Shown here in pieces: positions 36,239 through 48,655 of a stretch of DNA of 64,000 bases. The stretch lies in NCBI GenBank assembly GCA_963556145.1, contig OY744462.1, forward strand, positions 5,580,001-5,644,000, in the 5' to 3' direction. The first letter of the stretch is position 1. The number at the start of each line of letters is the position of its first letter. The notes under the pieces are model-generated. The model was not told where the DNA came from and did not search any database. It saw nothing but the letters and a program-made list of their open reading frames with translations. This DNA comes from Hygrocybe punicea (taxonomy: Eukaryota > Basidiomycota > Agaricomycetes > Agaricales > Hygrophoraceae). Made by a program: the position numbers and the translations under genes.

Positions 36239-39200
36239 ATGACGACGACTCTGCCTCTGTTTTGGCATCTCTCTTCTGCATCCACAAAAGAACGACTCGA
36301 TGCTTCTGTTAAGCTGGTCACGGCTCTCGAACATTTCCAAGCGCAATTCGTTCCCCAATTGCAAGGTCCCGCAGGATCTGAAGATGGTGATCAAGATGAA
36401 CAAAAACAAGACGGACTTGACGCGCTGAACGCGCAGGACGTTTCCTACTCTATTCGTCGGCTAATACGGGGGCTTGCGAGTCCTAGGGAAAGCAGTAGGC
36501 TGGGTTTCGCGGTTGCATTGACGGAGGTGAGGTGGTGTATGTTTCATATACTTCTTATTCCTGACAGTGCCCGGCTAGCTATTATCTCGCATACACACCG
36601 TAACGTGCGCGCAGATTGTTGCACTTGTTGTACATTCATCGAAGACCCAAAAGTCCATGACTGGTCAAGAGGAACGAGATGTCCTCTTTGCTCGGCTCTT
36701 TGGATTAACCGCGATCATTCGGTCTACTCTCCTAGTTCGTACATCCTCACTACCTACGTCTACATCCTCCACGACACAGGCATCGACTTTATTGGGTTAT
36801 CAAGAGATACTCTCGCAGTTGATCGATCTAGGGGAGAAGAAGTCATGGTTGAGGGAGAGTGCTTGGTGGACCATTTCTCTTGCAGTCGACGCGTTGAAGG
36901 CATCGGATGTTCCATGGAAGGGCGAGGCAGTCGACCATACCATCCAGAGTATCTTTGAAGGAGACAAAACCTGGTCACCGGAGAAGGTCGCATTGGCACT
37001 CAGGCTGCAGAACTTGTATCCAGACAAGGATTGGCGGAAATTAATGGCTCCCTCATTCAAGCGTCCTGACCTCCTGAGTACAGCGAACTTGACTGCTCTC
37101 GCTCGCATTCTCTCAACGTCAGAGGACGATGACGCCAAAGATGTCCCAAAATCGGCTACTGGAACCTGGAAACCTCAAATTCACTTCGTTTGGGACATCA
37201 TATTGAACCACCTACTCCCTGGCCCTGCTTCTGCGATGTCCTCGAAAGGGTCTTTCCGGGAATTTTTCAGAGTAGTCGTTGATGGTATAGTTTATTACAA
37301 ATACCCTTCTATCACCCACTGATGTTGCTATAGAGTCGCTGTTTTCCCCCAATGCATCACCGGAACGCAAGTACTGGGGTTTTGAGGTCTTCCGCAAAGC
37401 ATTACCTCGAGTAGATTCCAACACAATGCCAATGTTATTCACCAAAAATTTCATGCGAAGTTGGATAAATCATTTGTCGCAAAAGGATCGATATCTGCAC
37501 AAAGTTGCAAAACAAGTCGTACGTTCAAATACGGAATGCTCACATTCTCGTCGTCTTACCGAAACCTGATTGTCAGGCCACTGAGATAGAAGCCTACGTT
37601 CAGAACCATCCCACCTTGGGTTTCACACTGATTCTTCAGCTCACTGGCGTGAACGGCAGTCGCCAATTCGACAAACTGACGAAAACGAAAACGGTGGAGG
37701 CGATTCTCAGTTCTATGGATGCTGAAGGCATCAAGAGTTACATCGAATACTTGTTAAAGCAGGTCAACGAGGAACCGCATGCCGAAGAGTGATGTTTCTT
37801 CTATTATAAACCGATTCACACTTCTGATACTTTCTTCAGAGCCGACATATCTACCGTCAATTCAAGGAGAGCCTGGATCACTGACCAGCTCTCGGCACTT
37901 ATCCGCAACGGTGCTATACCCAAGAGTGATGACTGGATACAGTCGATCCTGAACTGGCTCGTCGTCAATGGCCTTTTTGTGATTAAAAAGAAGTCTGAGA
38001 AGAGCCCACATTATGCTGTTCGTGGCAATCTTCCCTAGAATTTACAATTTGGTGATATCGACAGCCCATTTAACAGCTACGCTCTGTCCCTAGTCCAGCT
38101 TTTTCAGAGGAACTGCGTCAAAGCTGCCGCATTCGACTCCTTGGCTGTCTTGCAGATTTAACCGGACAGAGTACCATTGTCAGAGCAGGTTTGTGTCAGG
38201 TTACTACTACGCTGTAGGCTACTCCTGATATACATTGTAGGAGAAAAGGCCTCGAAAGCGTTGTCGGTCGCGTCCGACGGGGACTTCTGGCATTTCAAAG
38301 TCCTCAACACTATCGAACAATTGGAGGAAGACAGCAAACACCTGACCGTCCTTGCAGATATCAGCGAAAATAAAGCATTGCGTATGAAGTCCCGAGAAGT
38401 GGTTGCGAAACTATCGAAGGTTTGTCAGACTTCTTTGGTCAAGGTGAAGACATTCACGGTGTATTTCAGGTGACAGGCAGTCAAAAGGATGCAGCTAATG
38501 GGGCTGAATTGCTCTTGGTTGCTACTCTCGTTCAACAACGTTGCGCCGATGACCAAGGGGACATTGACACTGAGGCTTTGGAAGTGATTCTTCACTCCTA
38601 TTGGGCATCTTTCTTGAAACTCATTCTAATAACAGGCTTGCATTGATGCATCGACGCGTATGTTTTTTACGGAAGGAAAGAAGAGTAAGAAGCAACCTAA
38701 ATCATCTGGAGGACCTGCTGAACCTCTACCGGAACCTGTTGATGTTCTCGTGGACACTATAATTGGATACTTGGACCACTCTACTGCATACATGCGGACC
38801 GTTGCAAACCATGTTTTTTCGTTGCTTGCTGGCAATGTGAAAGAAACTACAATTGATCTCATCCTTGCTGTACGTACCTTTCTTGTAGTACAGGATGTTG
38901 TCTGACATCTGTCGCTTTCAATGATATCAGCAACTAGAAAGACGTGCTCCCGCAGAATTGATGGAAGAAGATAGCGATGAGATGGAAGATGATGATGATG
39001 ATGAGGAGGAGGAGGAGGAGGAGGAGGAGAGCAGTAGTGAGGAAGGATCTGCTAACCATCAATCAGGCGATGATGATAGCGGACCTGATCCCGACCTCCG
39101 AATGAAGATCGAGGAAGCACTACGGGTCAACGGCATCGAGGCGGCTACAGGCGACTCGGAGGACGATTCAGACGAGGAACTAATGGATGATGATCAGATG

Positions 39201-40377
39201 ATGGCCATCGATGAACAACTTGCAGCAGTTTTTAGGGAGCGAGCTATCGAGAAAAAACCTTCCAAAGGTCTGTCATCAATCTTCCTAACCAAATATCAGC
39301 ATCTGTTCATTTCTCGCTGAAGACGTGAACGCCCAACGGGAAGCCACCCATTTCAAGAACCGCGTTCTTGACCTTGTCGACATATTTATTAGGAAGCAAC
39401 CTTCCAGTCCGCATATCGTCCGCTTCATTTTACCATTAGTCGAACTCGTCACGAGTACAAGTTCAGATGAGCGGCAACTGTCGGATAAGGCGAAAGGCCT
39501 CCTCAAATCCCGGATCGGGAAGGTAAAGGAAGTGCCGTCCAGCGTTGACACCGTACAATTTACAAGAGTCATTGGTGACATTCACTCCCGGGCTCGCAAG
39601 ACCCATTCATCGGATATTGTAGAAATGCTCAGTCAGTGCAGCTTATACCTAACGAGATCGTTGCTTCTATCGGACGAAGAAGAGTCTGTTCTTCGTGTAT
39701 ACCGCAAATCTCTCGTCGATTTTATCACTCGCAAAAATTCGGCCCTCAATACTAGCTTCTTCGAGGAGTTCATTCGTCATCACCCCACAACGGCGTGGAA
39801 TCTGCGATTTGATCTTATCGAAGTAACAACAAAGGCAGCCAAGATCTTTCGACGATGTCAAGTCTTTCAACTCTTTCAAGTACTTATTACACGGCTCCCC
39901 AATACGGTTCTTACACATTTCTGCTCTTTCCCATGCACATTGCTGAACGACCAATAGAGCGATCGACAGCAAGAGGTTTTGGAATTTATGCCGTTGTTGC
40001 GACAGTCATTATTTGACACCGCTTCAAGTGCGTGCGACCGTACCATCGCTTTAACGACACGTCAAATGAAGGACCTTTTCAAACTCGGCCTACTTGCAAT
40101 TCGTCAATCAAAACGAATTATATTGACACCAGAAAAGATCCGTATCATATGGGAACCTACAATATGGGGTGAATTGCGCGAAAAGATGGTTACCTCAAAA
40201 CGATTCCAATCGTCAACCGCCTTGCTGAGCATGTGCCAACAAATGGTTCAAGCTTCAACAGGCCCGCCACTCAAGACAGCCAGTGAAGCTCCCGCCAAGA
40301 GGAAAGTTGAATATGTTGGAGACGAAGTAGATACTACGGTGTCGAAGAAGCACAAGCGAAAAAAGGTTGATGTCTAG
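36239..40377 (+). CDS. POL5: DNA polymerase phi / POL5-like nucleolar protein (MYBBP1A family)
   Basis: Despite its name this family acts in rRNA synthesis and ribosome biogenesis in the nucleolus. The ATG at 36239 gives MTTTLPLFWHLSSASTKERL. The family signature LNAQDVSYSIRRLIRGLASP and SRLGFAVALTE follow, then long HEAT-like helical repeats (RLFGLTAIIRS, YQEILSQLIDLGEKKSWLRE, SPEKVALALRLQNLYPD, FRKALPRVDSNTMPMLFTKN). The frame passes through CRIRLLGCLADLTGQST near 38,130. A central acidic block of Asp/Glu/Ser lies at about 38,960-39,060 and DDSDEELMDDDQMMAIDEQL follows. The C-terminus is basic ([10 protein letters not shown]), a nucleolar-type signal. About ten introns are needed. Its stop (40375-40377) overlaps the stop of MSH3 on the other strand. 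Confidence 0.88.
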
Positions 40378-43300
40378 AGGTTTGAGGTGGAGGAATCTGA
40401 TGTAGCCATTGCGCCAATCATTGCTTGAAGCTCATTGAAAGCGACTACGGTCTCAAGGCTGGTCGGAGTGAGGCATTGACGAAGCAGTTGAACACACTTC
40501 CTCATCCTGGAAAATGCTCCAGAATATCCCCATAGGAGACGACATAGAAACTCACTTATTTTGCCTAATCCGCCGTTCGACGGTAGATTGTAAAGACCCA
40601 GACCGGTCAGCAGCAATTTCTAAAAGTTTTTCCGGGAGACCAGCTAGCCGGGCACATTCTACACCAAAAGATTCTGTCGCAACACCGCGCGTAAGACGAT
40701 ATAGGAAGGTGATATCTCGTGTTCCGTCTATGCGAGACTCTTCTTGGTAGCCCATGTGCAAATTTTCCACGTCAATGGGATACTTCTTCTCCAGAGCGGT
40801 AGCCACGAGCGGGTAATGAGTAATGAAAAGTGTCTTGCACTTGACAGAAGATACAAGGTGTTCCAATACGGCGTGGGCTATAGCCATCTGTGGTAAAGTG
40901 TTGGTGGTCAACTAAAGGGCCACTAATGTTCAAGAACTTACGCCGTCGAATGTAGATGTTCCTCGCCCGAGTTCATCAAGGATGACAAGACTTTTGGCCG
41001 TAGCGGAGTGTAGGATGTCACTCGTTTCCGACATTTCCACCATAAACGTTGAGCGTCCCCTGATCAGATCGTCTGAAGCTAGATGTCTCAATTAGCTTGA
41101 CCTGACGAAGATACGAAGAATTCCGCTATCCTTACCACCCATCCTCGTGAGAATGCTGTCTTGCATTCCCAACCTCACTGACGTAGCGGGCACATAAGAC
41201 CCAATTTGGGCCATAATCGCGATGAGGGCAATCATCCTAACCGAACTTGACTTTCCCCCCATATTGGGGCCGGTAATAATCTTGCTTCTCGCTTCATCGC
41301 CGCCCATTTTCACAGTATTAGGGACAAATGGGTCGGACCTGAGCGTTTCAACCATGGGATGCCGGCCTTCAATGATCTCGAGCACGTCCTCCTCCGTAAA
41401 CTGTGGCCGAACATAATTTTCCTGAAGAGCCACGAGAGCAAAGCTAAGAAGACAATCAGCGGTGGCCAGCTTGTCCACGGCGTCACGCATGATAGCATAA
41501 TACTTGTGAGCTATATCACTGAGAAAGTGTAGGTATGCCTTTTGTGCTTCAGCTTGCAGGGCCTCCTGATATTGTTCACGTTCTTGGACGTTCTTTTTGA
41601 CCTCCGGGGTATAGTATCGTTCGGTATTTTTTGTTCTGATTCGGAGCAAGGAATAAGTGGTTATGAATGAACCTTGAAGGAAGAAGTCGTACCTGGAAGC
41701 AATGTACCATGTCTCCGGCACTGCGTGATTTTCACTTTTCTTAAGCTCTATGAGAAACTGGGGTGAAGTCAGATTAAAGAAAATAGACAAGGGGGGATGT
41801 TACTTCTTCTCCAAGAACCGTTGTCCATTTAAGGGCAGGTATTCTCAATAGTCTCCGAACTGATAGAATAGTAAAGCCAGAAGAAGCCACCTATCGAAGG
41901 AAAGGTACGTACTCGACTTTAATTCATCCGAGAGCTCGACTTCGATGGCTTGGATGGCCTTTGGAAATAAAAGACATCGACTTTATGCCTACCCAGTAGA
42001 AGAAGCTAGCGAGTGCATACCATGTCGATATCTGCAATAGTTGGATACCGTTCCGGGTCATTCCACATGGTAACCTTGCGGCCTTCCGCGGCTTTTTTGA
42101 GTGAGATTATACCCAGAAGCTCCTTCATAGGATCCTTAAGTTTGGGCAACGAGAAAATAATCTCGTTGAGAACTCTGGACTTGAATCCGACGTCCGACGG
42201 ACTGTCGAACAAAGCAAACCCATTGGCAATCTTATTGAAAGCTGACAGAATGACAGCGAGTTCTTGGGGTGTACACTAGGAGAAAAAAGAAATGTAAGCC
42301 AGCGACAATTGCACAAGATGGTCCAAGCCAGGCACTTTGCCGTATTGAATCCGGCACAGCCCCTTGGCGAGATCGGGTAGATTTTTAAGCAGATCACGTA
42401 AAGTTACCAAGAGCTCCGACGAGCTTGATAATATTTCTTCTACAGCGTCTACCCGATCTTGCAGAGCGCTATGAGATAACGTCGGGCGGACCTTGAGTTC
42501 CACTGGCAAAACAAAAGAGGTGGATGTGAATTACCTCATATCAATCAAGGGTCTGCCTACCCAGTTTCTCAACATCCGAGCTCCGAACTTCGTTTTAGTG
42601 CGGTCAAGGATCCACATTAAGGAACCTTTTGCAGTGTGTTCTGTCTCATTCCGATATATTTCCCTGATCGGCGTCAAATTCAGCTCTTTGAGACTCAGTG
42701 AAACGTAAAGCGGTATTGCTGACAAGTTCGCCAAAGTATTGCTATTGAGCAACATGTGCACTTTGGTTGTAAATCGCGTAAAGAACTTGGTTTCGAGAAA
42801 GGCGTCCGCGATGCTGAATGAAGTATGCCATCAGCTGTTTGATCTACTTTGAAGAGAGGGAAAGAAGCACTGACGAAAAGGAAATGAGGTGTTTGATTGT
42901 GTGGCCCAGTACGACCACGACTCGTTTCGGAAAGTCGGCCACAGCCGCCATCAGCTTTCCTGAGATACCTCCCAGATGAGGAAATGTTATAGCAGGAATG
43001 AAACCCATTGACCTGAATTAAAGCTGTCTGAAGCAGCGGCGGATTTTGTCTTATCAGTGTAGAATTCTGAAACGAAGGCAAAGGCATCCGAATAAGACAT
43101 GAGCTGGTTGAAGTGTTCGGTGCGAATTCTGTCACCGGCCGAAGAAACGCTGTACTTGTCCAAAATGAACCACCTACAAGCCATTCAGGGAAGTGACGTG
43201 AGCTTACCCGGTAAAGTGGGAAAGCATTTTCTCTGTAGGTTTTGTCAGACCGGTATCTGGCAAGAGAAGCTCTGCGGGTTTTGTGTGGGCCATTCTCGTC

Positions 43301-44847
43301 TATAGTTAATTATCAGGGCTGAATTGTTGAAGGAAAGCAGTTGCACACTTACTTCAAGTTCAGTACGCATGTGTGAGTCTTGAGAGCATTGGAGGTTAAT
43401 AAACCAGAGGAAGATGATCATGAGTATCATCAACGTTACCGTCAAATTCATCCCACACCACATCACCGGTACTGGGACATATTGCAATCATAGCAATGCA
43501 CACTCTCTCATCAGCACCCATGCCTCCCCTCTGTTCTTCTAACAGACACATCAGAGGAGGTGGGTTGTACCGTTCAAGGTCATCGACCGAATCCATTCCA
43601 TCCACATATCTAATTCGGCTCGGTGAGACGATGAAGCAGAAGATGAAAAAGAAGGTTCACGTTGCGGCGGTATACAAATTGGTGAGCTTTCGATCGAAGA
43701 GTGCGTTGCGGTTGTCGCTGACTTTCTTGAGAGCAGCTGTTTCGATCTGATTGACGATTCCCACTCTGTACCCTTGAGATAACAATCTTTATATCGCGTC
43801 AGCGACCTTTTAACAAGCAAGGAAGGGCGGGTTTCGGGAACTCACTTCTTCAGATAAACCTCACGTCGAAAAGTTGGGACCGAGGCTACCAGGAAATTCC
43901 GATCAGGAAAACAAACCATGCCAAGTTCTTTGGCGGCTACCTATATAAATTCATGACGCGAATGAAGATATTAAGATATAACAGACAAGTCACCTTCGCA
44001 TCATCACCAAAGAATCGATATTTGTATCCAACCTCTATCATGAGCAGTGTTCCCGGATTCTGAGCCTTGAATTTTAGCACCTACGATAAGGAGGATGAGA
44101 ATAACAATACGATTGCCCATGGGGGTGTCTGACCTGCTTCTCCAAAGGCGTGTACGTCTGACCACTAGGCCCAATGTCCTCCACTTTCTTCTTGGGAGAG
44201 TGTACCGTCAAAGACTTGGTTTTTGCCTTGGCCCTAACGGCTGACTTCCCTTTGGTGGTCTGTTTGTTCGAGAAAATATCTTTCAATTTCTTGAAAGCTG
44301 CGTCGGACTCATCTCCCGATGCATCTGCTTGATCCACAGGACTCTCTCTCACAAGTGCCTCTTGATCCACATCCATGACCTCTACCTGCATCTCGCCCTC
44401 GCTGCCAACGTCGCTGTGCCGCCGTCTGAAGAATGAATTATTCTCCCCAAGAAGCTTCTTCTTGAACGCATTGCGACGCGCTTGCCGAGCAGCTTCGTCC
44501 TGTGTTGTGTGCACTCTGACCGGTTCTTTTGATACCTGTTCCGGAGACGAAAGGGGAGTGAAGCTCCATTGTTTGGCCAGAGCCCCGCTTGGAAGTGGCC
44601 TGCGGGGCTGAGCGCACGACGGCCCCGCATCAGCGTCAGAGCGATACTGTGACTTGGGATCGGAAAGAGAAGTCAGCTCGGAAGCATTTCTCGACCTCTT
44701 TCTCAGTGAATACTGGTGTTCGTCGTCACCTGTCAAGTCGATAGGAGAAATGGGCCGCTTTTTTGTGTGCGGACTCTGAGAAAAGTACGCGGAGATGGTT
44801 CCTTGCGACCGGGCACTCAGCGAATTTTTCGGATTCACTTGCGGCAT
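40374..44847 (-). CDS. MSH3: DNA mismatch-repair protein MSH3
   Basis: MutS homolog that pairs with MSH2 (MutS-beta) to recognise insertion/deletion loops. The ATG at 44847 gives [14 protein letters not shown] followed by QGTISAYF, a QxxIxxYF PCNA-binding box. A disordered acidic/basic region follows, then the mismatch-binding domain ([53 protein letters not shown], QTETAALK-type). The connector and lever domains carry [20 protein letters not shown]. The ATPase has Walker [14 protein letters not shown], the R-loop [29 protein letters not shown] (Walker B), FITHYP and [19 protein letters not shown]. The last exon ends at 40374. The N-terminal PIP box and length favour MSH3 over MSH6. More than ten introns. 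It is divergent from ATP12 (127 bp between ATGs). Confidence 0.92.
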
Positions 44848-44974
44848 TGTAGTTGGAGGCAAGATATAATGTCTGTACCGCGTCTTTTTTCTTTCGAAAT
44901 TTCAAAACCCCATCAAGTCACGTGGAAATTTATTAGCCAGGCACAACTTTTCCTGGAAGTCACTGTAACAAAAA

Positions 44975-46185
44975 ATGCAATGTCCACGATTGGGCCGCTC
45001 GCTGGTTCCCTTCTTCTCGACAACTATCCAAAGACTTCCACATCCGGTCTCAGTGCCTGTACGATGGAGAATACGAGGCGAAGCAACCATGACTACGCCA
45101 CCAGAGGGACCCGCTCTTACTGAGACGAATCGTGAGTCTCCAATCCTGCTCCCTTCTCACTGCACTCACAACCCCCTCCCCCCATGTTTAGACGCCGAAG
45201 CAACGATGAAGCGCTTTTGGAAAACAGTCGGTATTGAAAATCACGGCGGCAGCTTCGCTGTGACCTTGGACACGCGGCCGCTGAAGACTCCTGCAGGGAA
45301 TACACTGCTTCTGCCGGCAGACAAATTTTTAGTCGCGACGCTGATTGCGGTCGAGTGGGAACACCAAGATATTTTATTGAAGCCGCATGCTTTGCCGTTG
45401 GTCTGTGGCGTGACGGATGGTGAAATGCCAGTTTGTTGACTGACGTGTGTGTGCATGTATGTTTTTTGTACTGTGTTGAAATCTCAGACGTCGTTGGCTG
45501 CGAGAGCGGTGGACGCGTTGGTAGAAGGGGAAATTCTTGCGAACCTGCGGGCTTCTTTGCTGCGCTACTTGGATACGGACACCATCTGGTTGGTTCGCGT
45601 CTATTCCGCGTCATACGTCCACTAATATCTACCAGTTTCCACCAAGACGACCCGCCGCCTCTCGTAGCATTGCAAGCAAAATACTGGGACCCACTTCTCG
45701 ACTGGGCTCGTACCACGTTCGACGTCCGCATCCACACTTTCGACTCTATCCTGTTGAACGCCCAACCCGCGGACACGAAACGGAAATTCGACAATGTGCT
45801 TGCTGAGTTTGATCCTTGGGAAATGGCAGGTTCGTGCGGACGTGTCGCTTTCGCGCATGAGCGTCAAGGATGATTTTTGTCGTTCGCGGGTTTATTACTA
45901 GCTATGGAGCGTGCAACGTACGCGACGAAATCGTTCATCATCGCTCTGGCACTTGTCAAGGGCCGTCTCACTGTCGAACAGGCGGCACTGGCCGCCCAAG
46001 TGGAGGTGTCCAGTCAGATCGAGCGTTGGGGAGAGGTAGAGGATTGTGAGTCTCCTTGGCAATAAATTTTCATGTACACGCAATGCTGACTATTCCTTGT
46101 TCTACCTCGTACAGCCCACGATGTTGATTTTCATGATGTCCGGCGGCAGTTGGGAAGTGCTGGCTGTTTATTGTCACGTATATGA
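44975..46185 (+). CDS. ATP12: ATP12-like F1-ATPase assembly chaperone
   Basis: Mitochondrial matrix chaperone that binds the F1 alpha subunit before ATP synthase assembly. The ATG at 44975 gives an Arg-rich presequence (MQCPRLGRSLVPFFSTTIQR, then VRWRIRGEA). An intron (donor GTGAGT, 45,132-45,191) joins TETN to HAEATMKRFWKTVGIE. The family signature follows: SFAVTLDTRPLKTPAGNTLL and VEWEHQDILLKPHALPLTSL. Then RYLDTDT, LLDWARTTFDVRI, MERATYATKSFIIALALVKG, VEQAALAAQVEVSSQIERWG and, after a last intron, EDSHDVDFHDVRRQLGSAGC, which is the conserved C-terminus (EVEDSHDVD type). The stop is at 46183-46185. Four or so introns. No defect seen. Confidence 0.92.
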
Positions 46186-46621
46186 TTATCTAGATCCGTC
46201 CGACACACGATTTTACACGGATAACGCCATGCGGCTGGTCGGATTCAATTCTCTGAAACATCTAACTTTGCCGAATCTAAATTATTAATGCTGAAACAGA
46301 TTTCACGGAAGGCCGTTGACATGGGGCCTCGCGGAGACTTGGCGTAACTTGGCGAGATGTTTGTATCCGAGATATAGGCGAAATTCTGATCCAAGGCATG
46401 GCAAGTTTCTTGGAATTCCGCTGTGCGGACCAAGCGGGCACTGGAGTTGAGACAGAATACTGCGTTAATTTGATGTAAAGCCGGAGACGGTGAAGAAACA
46501 CGTGACAGTCATGTGAGGTCATGTGTTCTGACCACCAAAATCCGTTCCGTGTCCCCTAAGTTTCACGCGGTGTCTCCAGGCTATTTAACCCGTCGTACTC
46601 ACCTTTGCTACAGCAGCAATA
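46186..46621. other. Intergenic region between ATP12 and the 111-residue gene
   Basis: 436 bp with no convincing gene. TATTTAACC at about 46,583-46,591, some 40 bp upstream of the next ATG, may be a TATA-like element. Short direct repeats of GTCATGTGAGGTCATGTG type lie near 46,510-46,530. Confidence 0.4.
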
Positions 46622-46957
46622 ATGTCCCAACAATCATCGCCAGTCTTGGGATCGTTTGACCCATTTGCAACGCACCCGTTCACCAACAACTCTGGGCTGG
46701 CACCACAACCACCACAACCGTCGCAATACCCGTTGCCGATTTCACCACTCGCCTACTATCAGACTCCGATACAAAAGTCACCGAGAACACCAGGCCAAGA
46801 TGCGACCACCGTGAACTTGAAGGCACCGCGACCTCAACCAGCGACGAAAGGATCGCAGCCGATATTTGAGCCCTTCAGACATGAGCGATCTTCGCCGGAC
46901 TTGGGTGATATCCTTGCAAGGAAGAAGAAGAGCGATGGTGTGTCGAGACAGCGGTGA
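46622..46957 (+). CDS. Small Pro/Gln-rich protein of unknown function (111 residues)
   Basis: A single-exon frame beginning MSQQSSPVLGSFDPFATHPF, with Pro/Gln runs and PLAYYQTPIQKSPRTPG, then a more ordered end with PIFEPFRHERSSPDLGDILA followed by RKKKSDGVSRQR. The Met is preceded by A-rich AGCAATAATG. The SSPDLGDIL...RKKK terminus looks like a short linear motif or amphipathic helix next to a basic tail. I do not recognise it. Support for a real gene is the spacing (its own promoter-like upstream region, TATTTAA at about -35) and biased but non-repetitive composition. It could also be a chance frame. Confidence 0.5.
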   Translation: MSQQSSPVLGSFDPFATHPFTNNSGLAPQPPQPSQYPLPISPLAYYQTPIQKSPRTPGQDATTVNLKAPRPQPATKGSQPIFEPFRHERSSPDLGDILARKKKSDGVSRQR

Positions 46958-47250
46958 CCAACTTTGTAAGATCTGTTCAAGTCCGCTCTCTCGTCACTGA
47001 TATTTATTGAAGCAGATGAATCTCCGTACGCGTCATGATTTGATATATAGCCCTGCGTTGCATCTGTGTTGTGTTACTTTTGTCTATGAATATGACTTGG
47101 TTGAAAAGCTTAACGAGTGCTGAGCGCTGAGCGATCCGCACATCAGTAAAAATTATAATCGAAGACAGTGACAAGCGGTCACTCTGATCGTGACACCGCA
47201 ATTTTAAGGGTGACTCGGACTCGTCGTGTTTTGTTCATCCTTCGCCCTTC
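46958..47250. promoter_or_regulatory. Upstream region of the BTB gene with heptad motif
   Basis: About 293 bp. Contains GTGCTGAGCGCTGAGCGATCC at about 47,117-47,137, two units of the CGCTGAG heptad seen in front of SPF45, about 120 bp upstream of the BTB ATG. Confidence 0.4.
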
Positions 47251-48655
47251 ATGAACGCAACGTCTTCCTCGTCCACCTCCACAAATGGTCGTGGCTTCCC
47301 CACCACCAATGGCACATCGCCCCATATCGCCTCATCACCGCCGTCGCCCTCAGCTTCTTATGACGACAGATCGAACCACGTCTCACATCCTCCTGTCAAT
47401 GGTTATCCTCAGTCAGTACCATTTTTCGCACACATCGCCCATTTACGTGTCTTTCTCCATTGAACGCGACACCTATCGCGATGGTAGAGTCCCATATCCG
47501 GTGCACAATGAAGAAATCGTGAACCATTTGTATCTATCAGGATTTCAATCCGGTGTGAGTACAGACCACGGCCCCTTTCGTTGCATAACATCTGAAAAAA
47601 CATATTTGCAGAATTACGCAGACACCATTCTGGTACGCGCCCTTCTCTTTCGCCAAACCGTAAACCTAGCCTCCTAGTTGAACCATCGCTGTGTAGTATG
47701 TTCATCAAAATTCCTACCGTCTGCACGCCATCATTCTGTCGCGCTCGCCTTATCTCGCTCATTTAATTTCAACGTCCCCTCAACCAGCTGGACAACGTGC
47801 CATCTACGTCCGTTTAGATCAGGATCCAGAAGTCACTCAGGAGGTACTGACCTGTCCCCTCGTTTCCTTCTCCTAGTTGACCGTGTTCGATCTAGGGTTT
47901 CATCATAGGTGACTCCTATATTTTTGTGTCTTTGTCTTTGCCTTTTGACCTCCAGCGGTTGCAACTTTCAAAGCCCTGGGATACCTCTACTCCTCCGTAT
48001 CTCTCAATCTCATTCGTCCCGACAATGCGCGAGGTGTCCTCGCTGCGGGCTGCCTTCTCGGGGGCATGAACGACCTCTGCGAATATGCGTATGAGGTCTG
48101 CAGGCGTTCTATCACGGTTGAGACTATCAACGTTTGGGTCGAATTTATCGAAGCAATCCCTCCACATCTCAACGGCGCACCCACATCCGATCCGCCTCCC
48201 GTATCGGTATTTGGATTATACGCCCAGAAATTAAAAGACGACGTGTTCCACTACCTCGTCGTAGCACTGCCAACTGCCCTCGCTGCGCCATCACCGCCAT
48301 CACCACCCCCACCAGGGGAGGGCTCGTCGCCGCCACCACACGGTTGTCGAGAAGTGTTGCTCCAAGTATACTCGCTTGTGCCGTTCGACATGTTCAAGGC
48401 GGCTGTGGAGTCGCCCACTTTCAAAATCGGCGAGTGCCTTGATCGATTGTTGGGCTGATCCTAATTTCCGTTACAGGGTCCGATCAAGCTCGATTCAAGT
48501 TTGCTAAAGACGCCATTGAGATGAGGAAGCGGGGGATTGCGCGCGGTGCTGGCGCTGAAGAGACGGTTGTGCTGGCGTTTGGGAACTTTGGTGGTAGCGC
48601 TGTGCATATCACGCGCAAGATGCGGAAGCGGCCGTTGTGGAAGGTGAACGCGTAG
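47251..48655 (+). CDS. BTB/POZ-domain protein
   Basis: The ATG at 47251 gives a Ser/Thr-rich lead (MNATSSSSTSTNGRGFPTTN) to NGYPQ. An intron (GTCAGT...GGTAG) gives VPYPVHNEEIVNHLYLSGFQ. A second intron leads to the BTB fold: NYADTIL | YVHQNSYRLHAIILSRSPYL, AHLISTSP, then GFIIALGYLYSSVSLNLI, NARGVLAAGCLLGGMNDLCE and YAYEVCRRSITVETINVWVE (BACK-like helices). BTB proteins dimerise and often recruit CUL3 or transcription partners; which applies here is unknown. The last exon (GSDQARFKFAKDAIEMRK to RPLWKVNA) can be joined only through a GC-AG intron at 48430-48476. If that intron is retained the protein ends at 48458 (ECLDRLLG). Confidence 0.75.

Noticed and set aside
38140..38165. Apparent stop in POL5 (LAVLQI*)
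   Set aside because: The correct frame reads CRIRLLGCLADLTGQST through this point; the stop belongs to another frame.
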